Source: Larkinella soli
GTDB lineage: Bacteria; Bacteroidota; Bacteroidia; Cytophagales; Spirosomataceae
Length of the DNA: 64,000 nucleotides
Direction: 5' to 3'
Assembly (NCBI RefSeq): GCF_003703975.1
Contig: NZ_QTJY01000001.1
Location: 806,001-870,000, forward strand
The translations under genes and the position numbers were made by a program. Below, in pieces: positions 47,649 through 58,047 of this stretch. The notes beneath the pieces were generated by a model, which worked only from the letters and a program-made list of their open reading frames with translations, ran no database searches and had not been told where the DNA came from. Numbering within the stretch: the stretch's first letter is position 1; each line of letters opens with the position of its first letter.

Positions 47649-50480
47649 TTACAACGCCGGCTTCATACACCGGAAGCCGACGGTGGCGTTTCGTTCAAAA
47701 CCGGGGGAAACCCGGAGCAGAAACTGGCGGTAATGCAGCTCCCGGGGGCCTCCCTGCACATACCACCAGCTCGACGAGGGATTGAAGTAACTGCCGCCTT
47801 TCATGATCACATACCGGTAACTGCCGCTTTCGTACAGGTCGTTGGTCAGTTGCCAGACACTGCCGACCAGATCCTGCAAACCGTACGGATTCGTGCCCTT
47901 CGGATACCGCCCGACCGGGTCCGGCGTCCCGTTGCCGAGGTTGGTGTACTGCGGGTCGATGCCTTTGATGCGGTACACCGAAAGGGTTTCATTGACCGGT
48001 TCGATCTCGCGCCGGATGCCTTTTGTCTGCTTCGACCAGGGCCACTCCCGGCCGTCCGGCGTCTGGGCGGCATATTGCCACTCCACCTCCGTCGGGAGCC
48101 GCTTTCCGGCCCAGCGGGCATAAGCCTGGGCGTCTTCATAGCCGACATACACGACGGGAAAATTCTCCTGCCCCGCCGGGGGCCGCCCGTCGGCCCAGTG
48201 TTTCAGGTAGTTGGCGGTATCGGCCGGCTGGTAGCCGGTGGCCCGGACAAAGGCCAGGTAATCGGCGTTGGTGACGGGATGGCGGTCCATCCAGAAAGCC
48301 GGCAGGGTGTAGGCCCGGCCGTCGTTAAACTTCGGGTAGGAGATAAATTTGTCGCCGTTGGTGATTTTTAGGGTAAACGATCCGGCCGGAATCTTCACCA
48401 TCCCGGCCGGCGCTTTGGAAGCCGGGGCGGTTTCGGGCACGCGGGACGCCAGCCGGGGGGTTCCGGCCGGGAGGTTGACGACCCGCTCGTCGGCCAGCAG
48501 GCCATTTTCGAACAATTGAATCACAAACTTGCCCTCATACCGCCCGAAGAGGTCGAGCAGGGCCAGCCGGTGGTTACCCGGTTTCCGGATGACAGGTTGT
48601 TTTTCATAGTCGGGCTCGCCCGCCCAGATGCGGATTTCGGCTTCCCCTGCCGCCGGTTGCCCCACTAAAGCGACCTGGAGCAGGTCATTGTCGAGCGAAA
48701 CCGCCAGCCGTTCGGGCAGTTGAACGATACAGTCCACTTCCCCTTCGTTGTTGGTCCCCAGATCGGCCTTATCGAAGCCGTGGGTCCGGGAGGTTATCCA
48801 GAACCGGCCGTTTTGCTCGACAGGAGTCACTTCTTCGTGGTGCCAGACATCGACAAAGTGATACCCCGGCCTGTTCTCCACCTCGAACAGCGGCTCCTTA
48901 AACCCCTCAGGTAGCAAACTGAATACCGTATACACTACTTTATCCGACAGCCCCCAGCGGTTGACGTACATGCCGTCGGCCCGGGTCGGGATGAGGGGCG
49001 TCAGGGTTCCGGCCGTAAAACTAGCGGTATTTTCTCGCAGGATGCGGGTGGTTTTTCCCAGATACCGGTACTGCTCGTCGAGCCAGGCGGGCAGGCCGGC
49101 CGGGAAGAGGTTTAGTTCAGTGCCGTAGCCGTTGAAAAAGGAAACGGCAAATTCACGCCGGATGGGTTCTTTATACAACTCGGCTACCCTGAAAATTGCA
49201 AATTCAGGCTTGATGAACTTGTTCAGGTTCAGCATCGGCGGGTAATACAGCGCATTATGCACCCGGCCCGACACAATCCCCGGCATGTCTTTCGGAACGG
49301 CCATGCCCTCGCTGTACATGACCACGCCCGGCTTGACCCGGTCGGCGGTTTCCTGCAACTCCCGGCTGGATTCTCCCCGGGTATCCAGCACGACCCCGTC
49401 GGCCCCCGTTTCGCGCAGAATCCGCTCCAGCCCGACCAGATGCCCTTCGCTCCGGGTGCTTTCATCCCACGGATTGTAACAGACGAACAGCTTCGTGCCG
49501 AACTGCCGGTTCATCATCGTTTGCAGCTCCCGGATTCCGGCCGTTCCGCCGGGCAGATCCCGGAACAGGTCGAACTGATTACGCTGGTCGAGGCCCAGCG
49601 TCGGCCAGGTCGGCCAGATGCCGATCACGTCATCCCCGCCATAAAGCCGTCGGCCTTTTTCCAGAAACTTTTCCAGCCCGAATTTCCCGGTTTTGTAGTC
49701 GTAATAAATATGATTCCAGGTCATGACCAGGTGCATGACGTAGCTGTGCCGAATCCATTCCAGGTCCTTCCGCCGGAACAGGTCGTCCGGGAAGGGGTCG
49801 AGGTCATACAGGTGCCGCTCCTGAAACATCCGGCGCAGACCCTCCTGCCAGTCACCCCGGTAAAGGTCGGCGTAGAGGAAATAGGTGACCTCCCCGTTCC
49901 GGGGATATAAGACCGTCTCGAACCGCCGTCGCAGCCCGTTTTTAATGCCGGCCCGATCCCGGCGCGTCAGAGCGCAGAGATTCAGGCCGTCGGCCAGCGC
50001 AATACCGGAATACCCCAGTTCCCAGGCGTTGTCGGGAACGATGCAGTTGACGGGTTTCAGGCCCGGCCGGAATATATGGGTTCGGGATAGCGGATGGTCC
50101 CCCAGGCCGGTGATATACACCCGGTCGTCGCCCCGACCGAACGGCACCACATTGGACAACCGCAACGTGTCGGCCGACACGTTGCGGAAGGTTACGGCTA
50201 CTTTGACGCCTTTGGTAAAATCCGCTTCGGGCCGGGCCGTTACCTGAAGCCGCCCGTCCACCACCTGCCGGGCGTCGGCCTGCGAGGTGGTAACGGGCTG
50301 GCGGTTGATTTCAAACGAAAGCAGCGGCAATTGTTTAGCAATCGAGCGGCCGTCTCCGGTTTCGAAGGCCGTCACCGCATAGGTGGGTTCCTGCCAGACC
50401 AGCCGCCGAAGCTGCTGGCCCTGAACCGGTTTCGCCCAGACAACCGCCAGCCAAGCCGCGATACATAGGTTTATTCTCAT
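47649..50480 (-). CDS. Glycosidase-like barrel fused to a SUMF1/FGE-like domain
   Basis: 943 residues, signal peptide (AAWLAVVWAKPVQGQQ). Residues about 40-210 look like a beta-sandwich; 230-530 resemble a glycosidase TIM barrel of the DUF6259 / alpha-galactosidase-like kind (IGIWPTWPTLGLDQRNQF, ADGVVLDTRGES, VVMYSEGMA). A second beta-rich part follows, then a C-terminal SUMF1/EgtB/PvdO-type domain (about 700-943: PAFWMDRHPVTNADYLAFVRATG, KRLPTEVEWQYAAQ, VGFRCMKPAL). The two copper-binding cysteines of formylglycine-generating enzymes are absent (HYRQFLLR at that site), and no sulfatase is near. It probably binds or processes a polysaccharide; the fusion is unusual. It is the last gene of the SusCD operon. 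Confidence 0.8.
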   Translation of the reverse strand: MRINLCIAAWLAVVWAKPVQGQQLRRLVWQEPTYAVTAFETGDGRSIAKQLPLLSFEINRQPVTTSQADARQVVDGRLQVTARPEADFTKGVKVAVTFRNVSADTLRLSNVVPFGRGDDRVYITGLGDHPLSRTHIFRPGLKPVNCIVPDNAWELGYSGIALADGLNLCALTRRDRAGIKNGLRRRFETVLYPRNGEVTYFLYADLYRGDWQEGLRRMFQERHLYDLDPFPDDLFRRKDLEWIRHSYVMHLVMTWNHIYYDYKTGKFGLEKFLEKGRRLYGGDDVIGIWPTWPTLGLDQRNQFDLFRDLPGGTAGIRELQTMMNRQFGTKLFVCYNPWDESTRSEGHLVGLERILRETGADGVVLDTRGESSRELQETADRVKPGVVMYSEGMAVPKDMPGIVSGRVHNALYYPPMLNLNKFIKPEFAIFRVAELYKEPIRREFAVSFFNGYGTELNLFPAGLPAWLDEQYRYLGKTTRILRENTASFTAGTLTPLIPTRADGMYVNRWGLSDKVVYTVFSLLPEGFKEPLFEVENRPGYHFVDVWHHEEVTPVEQNGRFWITSRTHGFDKADLGTNNEGEVDCIVQLPERLAVSLDNDLLQVALVGQPAAGEAEIRIWAGEPDYEKQPVIRKPGNHRLALLDLFGRYEGKFVIQLFENGLLADERVVNLPAGTPRLASRVPETAPASKAPAGMVKIPAGSFTLKITNGDKFISYPKFNDGRAYTLPAFWMDRHPVTNADYLAFVRATGYQPADTANYLKHWADGRPPAGQENFPVVYVGYEDAQAYARWAGKRLPTEVEWQYAAQTPDGREWPWSKQTKGIRREIEPVNETLSVYRIKGIDPQYTNLGNGTPDPVGRYPKGTNPYGLQDLVGSVWQLTNDLYESGSYRYVIMKGGSYFNPSSSWWYVQGGPRELHYRQFLLRVSPGFERNATVGFRCMKPAL

Positions 50481-50492
50481 GGTTTGAACGGG

Positions 50493-53186
50493 TCAGTCCT
50501 GGGTGTCCATCATCATCCGGTTGATGATGCCTGCCCAAATATAGGTTTTGTGGTAGCCGCCCCAGGCCTCATCGGGGCTGTAGAACTCCCACAGGTTGTG
50601 GTCTTTTTTCAGGACGTCGATCATGCCCCGGGCCACCCGGTCGGTCAGTTCGCGGGCTTCCTTTTTATAACCGTAGTCGAGCAGGCCCCGCACGATCAGG
50701 TAATCCCACTCCACCCAGACCGGCCCGTTCCAGTAGCCTTTGGCGTTGTAGTACGGGTCCCTGGCCGACAGCGACGGCACCCCGAACGGCCGCCAGAACT
50801 GCTGCGGATCGGTCAGTTTTTCGACAAGTCGTTTCGCCTGCTCCGGGGGCGCTACCCCGGCCCAGAGCGGCAGGAAACCGATGATCTCATCCCGTTTGAG
50901 GTCGTCCTTTTTTTTGAAGGTAAAGGTGTGATCGGTTTTGTTCACGTTGTAGTAAAAGCCGTTTTCCTCATCCCAGAAGGTGCTGTTGATGCGGGCGGTT
51001 CGGGTTTCGTGGTCGGTTTTCCAGCGGGCGGCCTCCTCGGTCAGACCCAGTTCCGCAGCCATTTTCTCCAGCGATTTGGCCTCCATGACCAGCATGCAGT
51101 TCAGGTCGAGGCTCTCGAAGTTGGTCGGGTAACCGACCTCGTCCCAGACGGCTACGAGCGCATCCCGCACCGATTCCAGGACGGCCTTCCCGCCCCATTC
51201 GCACAGGCCGTCGTGGTCCTTGTCCCGCTGGGTAACGTAAAACTGGTAAAACCGCTTCGACGACTCGTACATCTCCTTCAGAAAATCGCGGTCTTTCGTG
51301 ATCCGGTACACCTCGTAGTTCAGCCAGGCGTACCAGGGCGCCGACGAAGTCAGCTCGCCCTTTTCCTCGATGACCTCGTCCAGATAGGAGCCGGTTCGGT
51401 AGTTAATGTATCCGTTTGGATATTGCCGCCGGGCATACACCCGCTGGGAGTTCATGGCGCTGACGGGGTCGAGGTAGGCGTAGGCGAGCATGGTGATGCT
51501 TTCGTGAAAGACCTGCCCGCCATGCCCCCAGCCCCAGGTCGGTTCGCGGGAAAAGACATAATAATTATGGGCGCTTTTGGCCTCGGCCGGATAGAACACC
51601 TGCCGCATCATCGCCATCGCGCTCCAGTACAAAGCCTCTTTATCCGCAGAGCCTAAACGGGGCTTCGGTGCGTTGGCAAACAGCTTCTCGTCCGCTTTCA
51701 GCACGGCTTCCAGATCGACCGTCAGCAGCTGCCCGGCTTCCGTTTGGGATTCCATCCGGGACGGTTTCTCCTTCACCGACTGCACCGTTCGCACCACCCG
51801 CGTCCGATACGTGCCGCCGGCCGGCAGGTTTACGGGCGTCGGCAGGGCCAGAACGGCGGCAAAGGGCGTTTTAAATGAGGCCGGTAGCCCTCCCCGGACG
51901 TAGGCATCGAAATCCGAAGCGGGATAGGTAGTCACCTCCTCCGACTGCATCCCGATCCGCCCGGCCGGATCAACCGCCACCACCACGTAACCGGAAGCGC
52001 GTTCCCCGGCCGGGGACGACTCCGTAAACTCGGGCCGGGTCAAGCCCTGAGCGATGCGTCGGTAGGTCGTAGCCGGGTAATCCCGGCGGTAAACCGCATA
52101 CCTGAGCCCCGGTCCTGCCGAAGTCCAGCGCAGGGCGTTCCGGCCGCCGGTGGTCCTGATCTTCAGCCCGGAAACGACCGGAATGGTCCGGTCCTCGTTC
52201 AGCCTGAGATCGACCCGCCGGATGTTTCGCTCCGCAAAGCTGCCTTCCACCCAGACCGACCGGTTCAGTACCCGGTTATACCCACCGATCCTGAAACGGC
52301 GGGCATCCGGCTTCAACTGGGCGGCTTCCATCCGGAAATACCCGTCGGCGTCGATGGGCGGCTGCGAACTTCCCCAGGCCGGGCTGTTTTCGGTAATGAG
52401 TTCGGCCGGGTTGCCGTCGACGAGCATCTGAAGCCGCGAAAAAGGAGCCGGGTCCATGAGTCGGTCGCCCGAGGGGCCGTACAGCCGGCCGTTCACCTGC
52501 AATACGGCCTTTTTGTCGCGCAGAATCCGGACCGGCGGCAACGGGGAGCGTCCGCCTTCGGCGTTGAAGGCCAGCCCCTCCGAGCGCGGGTCGGCGGTTC
52601 GGAACACATTACGGAGACTGTCGGCAAACGGCAGCTGATGACCGACCGTCCAGCTGTCGGGATGTTCTTCGTGCTGAAACCGGATGGTGTTGCCTTCCGC
52701 CCCGACATGGTGGAAATGGGAGGACGCACTTCGCAAAAAGGGAACCAGCGTCAGACGGATCGGCACCGACCCGGTATTCCGAAGCCGCACCTCCATCACC
52801 GCCCCGGTGGAACTGTACACCACGAACCGCACGGTGGCCTGGACGTCTTCGAACGGAAAAAATTCATATTCCACCAAATCCGGGTAGGATTTGGTGATCA
52901 CCGGCTGCCGATGCATGTCCTGCACCCGACCCACCCACCGGCTCCCCCGCCGAAACCCCAGGCACCAGTCCCCGCCCGAATCCGTGGTAAAATCCGCGCC
53001 CTTATCGGCTTGATAAAACCGGAAGTGATAGCCCTCGTCCAGCACGAAATTCGAGCGTTCCATGGCGGCCGCATAGGTCGTATACAGCGGAAAGCGGGCG
53101 TCGGCTTTCAGGTTGGACAGGTACTGGGCGTCAGCCGCCGGCCAATGGTAAATCAGGCCGGCAAGGAGCAGGGTCAGGCGGTTCAT
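50493..53186 (-). CDS. Exported (alpha/alpha)6-barrel glycosidase (GH37/GH63-like)
   Basis: 897 residues from the ATG at 53186 with signal peptide (LTLLLAGLIYHWPAADAQ); an upstream TTG overlapping susD is rejected. Residues 30-420 are a beta-sandwich with a fibronectin-like part; 470-890 form the catalytic barrel with WGWGHGGQVFHESITML, GDWDEV-like AVWDEVGYPTNFES, CEWGGKAVLESVRDALVAVW and NGPVWVEWDYLIVRGL, as in trehalase/mannosyl-glycerate hydrolase (MGH1-type) and GH63 families. It should hydrolyse alpha-linked sugars after import or at the surface. It lies between susD and the barrel-SUMF1 gene. Confidence 0.82.
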   Translation of the reverse strand: MNRLTLLLAGLIYHWPAADAQYLSNLKADARFPLYTTYAAAMERSNFVLDEGYHFRFYQADKGADFTTDSGGDWCLGFRRGSRWVGRVQDMHRQPVITKSYPDLVEYEFFPFEDVQATVRFVVYSSTGAVMEVRLRNTGSVPIRLTLVPFLRSASSHFHHVGAEGNTIRFQHEEHPDSWTVGHQLPFADSLRNVFRTADPRSEGLAFNAEGGRSPLPPVRILRDKKAVLQVNGRLYGPSGDRLMDPAPFSRLQMLVDGNPAELITENSPAWGSSQPPIDADGYFRMEAAQLKPDARRFRIGGYNRVLNRSVWVEGSFAERNIRRVDLRLNEDRTIPVVSGLKIRTTGGRNALRWTSAGPGLRYAVYRRDYPATTYRRIAQGLTRPEFTESSPAGERASGYVVVAVDPAGRIGMQSEEVTTYPASDFDAYVRGGLPASFKTPFAAVLALPTPVNLPAGGTYRTRVVRTVQSVKEKPSRMESQTEAGQLLTVDLEAVLKADEKLFANAPKPRLGSADKEALYWSAMAMMRQVFYPAEAKSAHNYYVFSREPTWGWGHGGQVFHESITMLAYAYLDPVSAMNSQRVYARRQYPNGYINYRTGSYLDEVIEEKGELTSSAPWYAWLNYEVYRITKDRDFLKEMYESSKRFYQFYVTQRDKDHDGLCEWGGKAVLESVRDALVAVWDEVGYPTNFESLDLNCMLVMEAKSLEKMAAELGLTEEAARWKTDHETRTARINSTFWDEENGFYYNVNKTDHTFTFKKKDDLKRDEIIGFLPLWAGVAPPEQAKRLVEKLTDPQQFWRPFGVPSLSARDPYYNAKGYWNGPVWVEWDYLIVRGLLDYGYKKEARELTDRVARGMIDVLKKDHNLWEFYSPDEAWGGYHKTYIWAGIINRMMMDTQD

Positions 53187-53206
53187 GGCGTTCGGGAAGA
53201 CCCGGA

Positions 53207-54553
53207 TCAATAGCCCGTATTCTGGGTCAGGTTCGGGTTAGCGCGAATCTCGCTCGTCGGAACGGGGAAAACAAGTTTGTTGGCGGTCGTGATTTTCAAT
53301 ACCGTCCCCGCGCGGCCCGTCCGGACCAGATCGAACCAGCGGTGCGGCTCGAAGGCGAACTCCAGCCGGCGCTCGTCCTCGATGCGCTGCAGCAGGTCTT
53401 CCTTCGTGGCCGGGCTGACGGCCGCTACCTGCGCCCGCTGGCGGACGGCGTTGAGGTCGGCGGCTCCCTCCTGAATTTTGCCGAGCTGGGCGCGGGCCTC
53501 GGCCCGAATCAGATACATTTCGGCCGTCCGCAGCACCCAGATGGGGCTGTCGTTGGTGCTGCCGGCCTGCCGGTATTTATTGACGTGGTAGGTCGTGGTC
53601 CCGTTCAGATTAAACGTGCCGACGGTTACGGAACGGGTGCCGCCTTTGGCCGGGTCGCGGAGCAGATCGACGATTTCCTTCGTCGGCCCCAGCCGGTAGG
53701 AACCGCCTTTCGACTGCGGCAGGAAAGCCCCGCCCGTCGCATTCTGATCGACCGGGTTATAAGCGATTTCGAAGATGCTTTCGGGGGTATTCTTCTCCGT
53801 CAGAAACCGTTCGTAGGGCGTCACCAGCGCATAATCCTTCGACTCGATGATCATCCCGGCGAACTTCTCGGCATTGGCCCAGTCCTTCCGGTACAGAAAC
53901 AGCCGGGCCTTCAGCGCCTGGGCGGTTTTCTTTCCCGCGAGGGTCCGGTCGGTGCGTTCGGGCAGCTTCTGTTCGGCTTCGTCGAGGTCTTTCTGCACCT
54001 GGGCGTACACCTCGTCGGGCGAGTTGCGTTTGACGAAAGCCGCATCGCTGAACCCGGCGGTGGGGGTCAGCACGAGCGGCACCCCGCCCCAGGTCCGGAC
54101 CATGTCGAAGTAGGCCAGCGCCCGCAGAAACAGGGCCTGACCCGCCAGATCGTTCTTTTCCTCCGTCGTAAAACCGGGGTCGCCGACCGTCCCGACGGCG
54201 TCGAGGATGTTGTTGGCCTGGTTGATCACCTGATACATGGCCCGCCAGTTGATTTCCATCGTGTTGGACGACGCCAGAATGTCGTAGTTGTCAAACTGGA
54301 GGTCGGTGGTTCCGGCGCCGGCGGCAAAGACGTTGTCGTCGGAGAGCCAGACCGCGTTGGGCCACTCGAAACCGTAGTATTCATTCACCTGAAGGGCGCT
54401 GTAGGCCCCGTTCATGGCCCGCCGGATGCGGTCTTCGCTGCTCAGGGCGAGGTTCTGCCCGATGTTCGTCACCGGGTTTTCGGTCAGAAAATCCTGACAG
54501 GCCGTGGTTCCCAGCAGGGTCATTATGGTTAAAAGGCTGATCTGCTTTTTCAT
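53207..54553 (-). CDS. susD: SusD/RagB nutrient-binding lipoprotein
   Basis: 448 residues. Lipoprotein signal (LTIMTLLGTTAC, Cys19) and the TPR-based SusD fold: INQANNILDAV, ALFLRALAYFDMVRTWGGVPLVL, then RTAEMYLIRAEARAQLG and RRLEFAFEPHRWFDLVRTGR near the C-terminus. It captures glycan at the cell surface and passes it to the SusC channel. The susC gene is 21 bases upstream. Confidence 0.95.
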   Translation of the reverse strand: MKKQISLLTIMTLLGTTACQDFLTENPVTNIGQNLALSSEDRIRRAMNGAYSALQVNEYYGFEWPNAVWLSDDNVFAAGAGTTDLQFDNYDILASSNTMEINWRAMYQVINQANNILDAVGTVGDPGFTTEEKNDLAGQALFLRALAYFDMVRTWGGVPLVLTPTAGFSDAAFVKRNSPDEVYAQVQKDLDEAEQKLPERTDRTLAGKKTAQALKARLFLYRKDWANAEKFAGMIIESKDYALVTPYERFLTEKNTPESIFEIAYNPVDQNATGGAFLPQSKGGSYRLGPTKEIVDLLRDPAKGGTRSVTVGTFNLNGTTTYHVNKYRQAGSTNDSPIWVLRTAEMYLIRAEARAQLGKIQEGAADLNAVRQRAQVAAVSPATKEDLLQRIEDERRLEFAFEPHRWFDLVRTGRAGTVLKITTANKLVFPVPTSEIRANPNLTQNTGY

Positions 54554-54574
54554 GATGCGTTTTCCCGATGGCGA

Positions 54575-57500
54575 TTAGAACGACAGATTGATTCCTCCCT
54601 GAACGGTGCGGGGCTGCGGCACCGTAAACATCTCCACCCCACCGACCGTGCCCTTGCCGCCCCCGGCGTTGATTTCCGGGTCGAGGCCGCTGTACTTCGT
54701 GAAGGTCAGCAGGTTGGTTCCCATGACATACACCCGGACGGTGTTCATTTTCAGTCTGGTCAGCAGCGGTCTCGGCAGCGTGTAGCCGAGGGAGAGGTTC
54801 TTCAGCCGCAGGTAGGAACCGTCTTCCATGGCCCGGCTCGTAAACCGCCCGTAGTTGGACGACAGGTTTTTGCCGCCCATGCGCGGGGTGTCGGTGACGT
54901 CGCCGGGTTTCTGCCAGCGGTCGAGTTGCTGGGTGTAGAATCCGAAGGTAGCCTGTCCGTTGGCGTTGTTCCGGCGCGTGCCGCCCGAAACCATGAAGAA
55001 GGTGCTCCAGTTGACGATCTCCTGCCCGACCTCGAAGTTGAAAAAGCCGTTCAGATCGAAACCCTTATACTTTAGGGTCGTATTGAAACCGCCGTAGAAA
55101 TCGGGCTGGTTGCTCCCCAGCAGCAGGCGGTCGTTGTCCGTGATCTGGCCGTCCTTGTCCACGTCCTCATACTGGGCGTCGCCGGTTTCGGGATTCACGC
55201 CCGTCTGCTTCCAGAGCCAGAACGAGTTGACCGGGTAGCCTTGCCGGAAGACGATGAACTTGCGGGAGAACGGTTCGAAATAGTCGGCGTCGAGTTTAAC
55301 GATCCGGTTGACGTTGCGGGAGATGTTCAGGCCGGCGTCCCAGGTGAACTCCTTGCCGCGGATGATTCCGGCATTGATGCCCAGTTCGACGCCCTTGTTG
55401 CTGATGTCGCCCCCGTTGAAGGCGATGGTCGAAAAGCCGGTCGACATCGGCACGGGTTTGTTGATCAGGACCCCGGTCGTGAATTTATTGTAGACGTTCA
55501 GTTCGACGTTCAGGCGGTTTTGCAGCAGACCCGCATCCAGCCCGAGGTTCCACTGGCGGGTCTGTTCCCACTTCAGGTCGGGATTAGCCAGCTGCGACGG
55601 AACGGTGCCGGGTTCCTGGCGGTAATTGGCCCCGCCGGTCCAGAGGCCCTGGGCCGCGTATTCCGAGATGGTTTCCTGACTGCCGGTGATGCCCCAGCTG
55701 GTGCGGAGTTTCAGGTTGGAGAACAGCTTCTGCCCTTTCATGAATTCTTCGTCGATGATCCGCCAGGCCACCCCGACCGACGGGAAATATCCCCAGCGGT
55801 TGTTGGCCCCGAAGCGGGAGGACGCATCGGCCCGCATGTTGACGTCGATCAGATACCGGCCTTTGTACCCGTAATCGACCCGGCCGAAGAACGACAGCAG
55901 CGTGTTGGCCGTCTCTCCGCCGTAACCGTCCTTTACGGCCGCCGAGCTGATGTTGCGGAGGTCGTCGTTGGGATAGTTGGAGCCGCTGACCCCCGAAAAC
56001 CGGAAACTGGTTCGCTGGGCGGTGTTCCCCACCAGAAAGTTGACATCGTGGTCGGTGGTCGGCACCCAGCGGTAACGCAGGGTCTGTTCGTTGATCCAGG
56101 TGGTGTTGCGCCGATTGTCTTCGTAGCCGGTCGCCACGTTGCCCGGCCCTTTCCGGAGCTGGCTGTCGAAGTTGGCGTTGAAGGCCTGGTTATAGTCGAT
56201 GCTCCAGCTCGTGCGGAAGAAGAAATTCCGGGCAATTTCGTATTCACCGAAGGTGTTGCTGATCAGACGAAGGCCGCGGCTGGTTTCGTCGAGTTCCCGC
56301 ACCATCGCCACCGGGTTCAGATACAGCAGGTTATAATTATAGGACCCGTCCGAATTGAACAGGGGATACATATTGGCGGCTCCCAGCCCCACCAGCATGA
56401 CCCCGACGGAATTATCGTTCGGTGCCGAGCGCCGGAAGGTGGTGGCTACGGTATTGCTGGTACTGATCTTTAGCCGGGGGTTCACGATCTGGTCGATGTT
56501 CAGGCGGCCCGTGGCCCGTTCGAAGCCGTAGGGACGCAGGATACCCTGCTGTTTGAACCAGGACCCGCCGATGAAAAACGAGGTATTTTTATCCCCGCCG
56601 GTCAGGCTGGCGTCGATGCTGGTCGTAGGGGCCGAACGAAACAGCAGCGGCAGCCGGTCGTAAGTAGATACGCTTTCCGGGTTCGGGTACGGCAGCGGAC
56701 CGGCCGGCCGGACGCCGTCGGCGATGTCGTTCTGCCAGGCTTCGTTGAGCAGCTGGGCGGTTTGCGGGCCGTTGGTGATTTGGGGCAGTCGCCACGCTTT
56801 CGAGACGCCGGTGTAGGCCCCGATTGAGATTTTCGGTTTGGCGTTGTAATTCCCCCGTTTGGTGGTGATGATAACCACCCCGTTCGCTCCCCGCGATCCG
56901 TAGATGGAGGTAGCGTTGGCATCCTTCAGCACCTCCATAGAGGCAATGTCGGCCGGGTTGAGGTCGGCCAGCGGGTTGGCAATCTGCTGCTCCGTGCCGT
57001 AACCCGAGGTGCCGAGCGGCACGTTATTGACAAACACGCCGTCGATGACGTACAGCGGCTGGCTGGCCGGGGAGTTGGGCGAGAAGGACGACGTTCCCCG
57101 GATCCGGACGGTATTGCCGCTGCCCGGCACCCCCGAGCTGCTAGAAATCTGGAGGCCCGACGCGCGGCCCTGCAGCAGCTGGTCCGGGGCCGAAAGCGGA
57201 ATGTTCTGGATGGTTTCCCCGCTCACCTGCGACACGGCGCTGGTCAGGTTTTTCCGCTCCTTCTGACCGTACCCGATCACCACTACCTCGTTCAGGGCGC
57301 GGATGTCGGCTTTGAGGGCAACCGCCAGCCGGGAGCGGTTTCCGACCGCCACTTCCTGGGTTTCATACCCGATGAAGGAAAAAACGAGCGTGGCGCGGTC
57401 GTCCGGCACGGATAGTTGGAAAGCGCCCTGGCCGTCGGTGGTGGTCCCGCGCTGCAAGCCTTTGACCACCACACTCACGCCCGGCAGCGGATCGCCGGTT

Positions 57501-58030
57501 TCTTCGGCCGTCACCACCCCCTGCACCATCATTTGCTGAACCATCGGCCCGGCAGCTTCGGGCGCTTCGGCCGTCAAAGCCCGGGCCGACGATTCGCGGG
57601 CGTCCGGCACGGTCAGCAGCGTCTGGTCCCTGTCTTTCGGAGCGGGGACTTCCCCGGCCGGTTTCCGGCCGCGCCGGGCCGGCTGAATCAGGTACGCACC
57701 TTCCTTTATTTTCGAAAACCGGAGTGGCGAGGTCTGCAAAATCTGCTCCAGCATCTGTTCTACGGAACGGCTGCGGTCGTAGGTCGGGGCTACCACCCGG
57801 AACCCTTTAATGGCTTTGTCCTCATACAGAATGTCTACGTTGTAGAAGGTTCGCAGTTCCTCCAGCACGTCGCGGAGCTGGCGGATCACGGGGGCGGCTT
57901 CCTGCCGGCTGAGCGGATGAGCGGAAGCCAGCGTCTGGCTGAACACCGGCGGACAGGCCAGAACAGCCAGCCAGCCCAGGACGATCCGGGCCTGAGTCAG
58001 CCGGGAAAGAGGGGGTAAACGGAGACTCAT
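54575..58030 (-). CDS. susC: SusC/RagA TonB-linked outer-membrane channel with STN domain
   Basis: 1151 residues. A signal peptide is followed by an STN domain (about 50-115, RDVLEELRTFYNVDILYEDKAIKGFRVV) that talks to the FecR anti-sigma factor, a carboxypeptidase-like domain (MVQGVVTAEETGDPLPGVSVVVKG), the plug (LNEVVVIGYGQKERKNLTSAV, VLKDANATSIYGSRGANGVVIIT) and the 22-strand barrel ending RTVQGGINLSF. It imports oligosaccharide using TonB energy and, with STN, signals the substrate to FecR. Confidence 0.97.
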   Translation of the reverse strand: MSLRLPPLSRLTQARIVLGWLAVLACPPVFSQTLASAHPLSRQEAAPVIRQLRDVLEELRTFYNVDILYEDKAIKGFRVVAPTYDRSRSVEQMLEQILQTSPLRFSKIKEGAYLIQPARRGRKPAGEVPAPKDRDQTLLTVPDARESSARALTAEAPEAAGPMVQQMMVQGVVTAEETGDPLPGVSVVVKGLQRGTTTDGQGAFQLSVPDDRATLVFSFIGYETQEVAVGNRSRLAVALKADIRALNEVVVIGYGQKERKNLTSAVSQVSGETIQNIPLSAPDQLLQGRASGLQISSSSGVPGSGNTVRIRGTSSFSPNSPASQPLYVIDGVFVNNVPLGTSGYGTEQQIANPLADLNPADIASMEVLKDANATSIYGSRGANGVVIITTKRGNYNAKPKISIGAYTGVSKAWRLPQITNGPQTAQLLNEAWQNDIADGVRPAGPLPYPNPESVSTYDRLPLLFRSAPTTSIDASLTGGDKNTSFFIGGSWFKQQGILRPYGFERATGRLNIDQIVNPRLKISTSNTVATTFRRSAPNDNSVGVMLVGLGAANMYPLFNSDGSYNYNLLYLNPVAMVRELDETSRGLRLISNTFGEYEIARNFFFRTSWSIDYNQAFNANFDSQLRKGPGNVATGYEDNRRNTTWINEQTLRYRWVPTTDHDVNFLVGNTAQRTSFRFSGVSGSNYPNDDLRNISSAAVKDGYGGETANTLLSFFGRVDYGYKGRYLIDVNMRADASSRFGANNRWGYFPSVGVAWRIIDEEFMKGQKLFSNLKLRTSWGITGSQETISEYAAQGLWTGGANYRQEPGTVPSQLANPDLKWEQTRQWNLGLDAGLLQNRLNVELNVYNKFTTGVLINKPVPMSTGFSTIAFNGGDISNKGVELGINAGIIRGKEFTWDAGLNISRNVNRIVKLDADYFEPFSRKFIVFRQGYPVNSFWLWKQTGVNPETGDAQYEDVDKDGQITDNDRLLLGSNQPDFYGGFNTTLKYKGFDLNGFFNFEVGQEIVNWSTFFMVSGGTRRNNANGQATFGFYTQQLDRWQKPGDVTDTPRMGGKNLSSNYGRFTSRAMEDGSYLRLKNLSLGYTLPRPLLTRLKMNTVRVYVMGTNLLTFTKYSGLDPEINAGGGKGTVGGVEMFTVPQPRTVQGGINLSF

Positions 58031-58047
58031 GAATACAGGGGGTTAGG

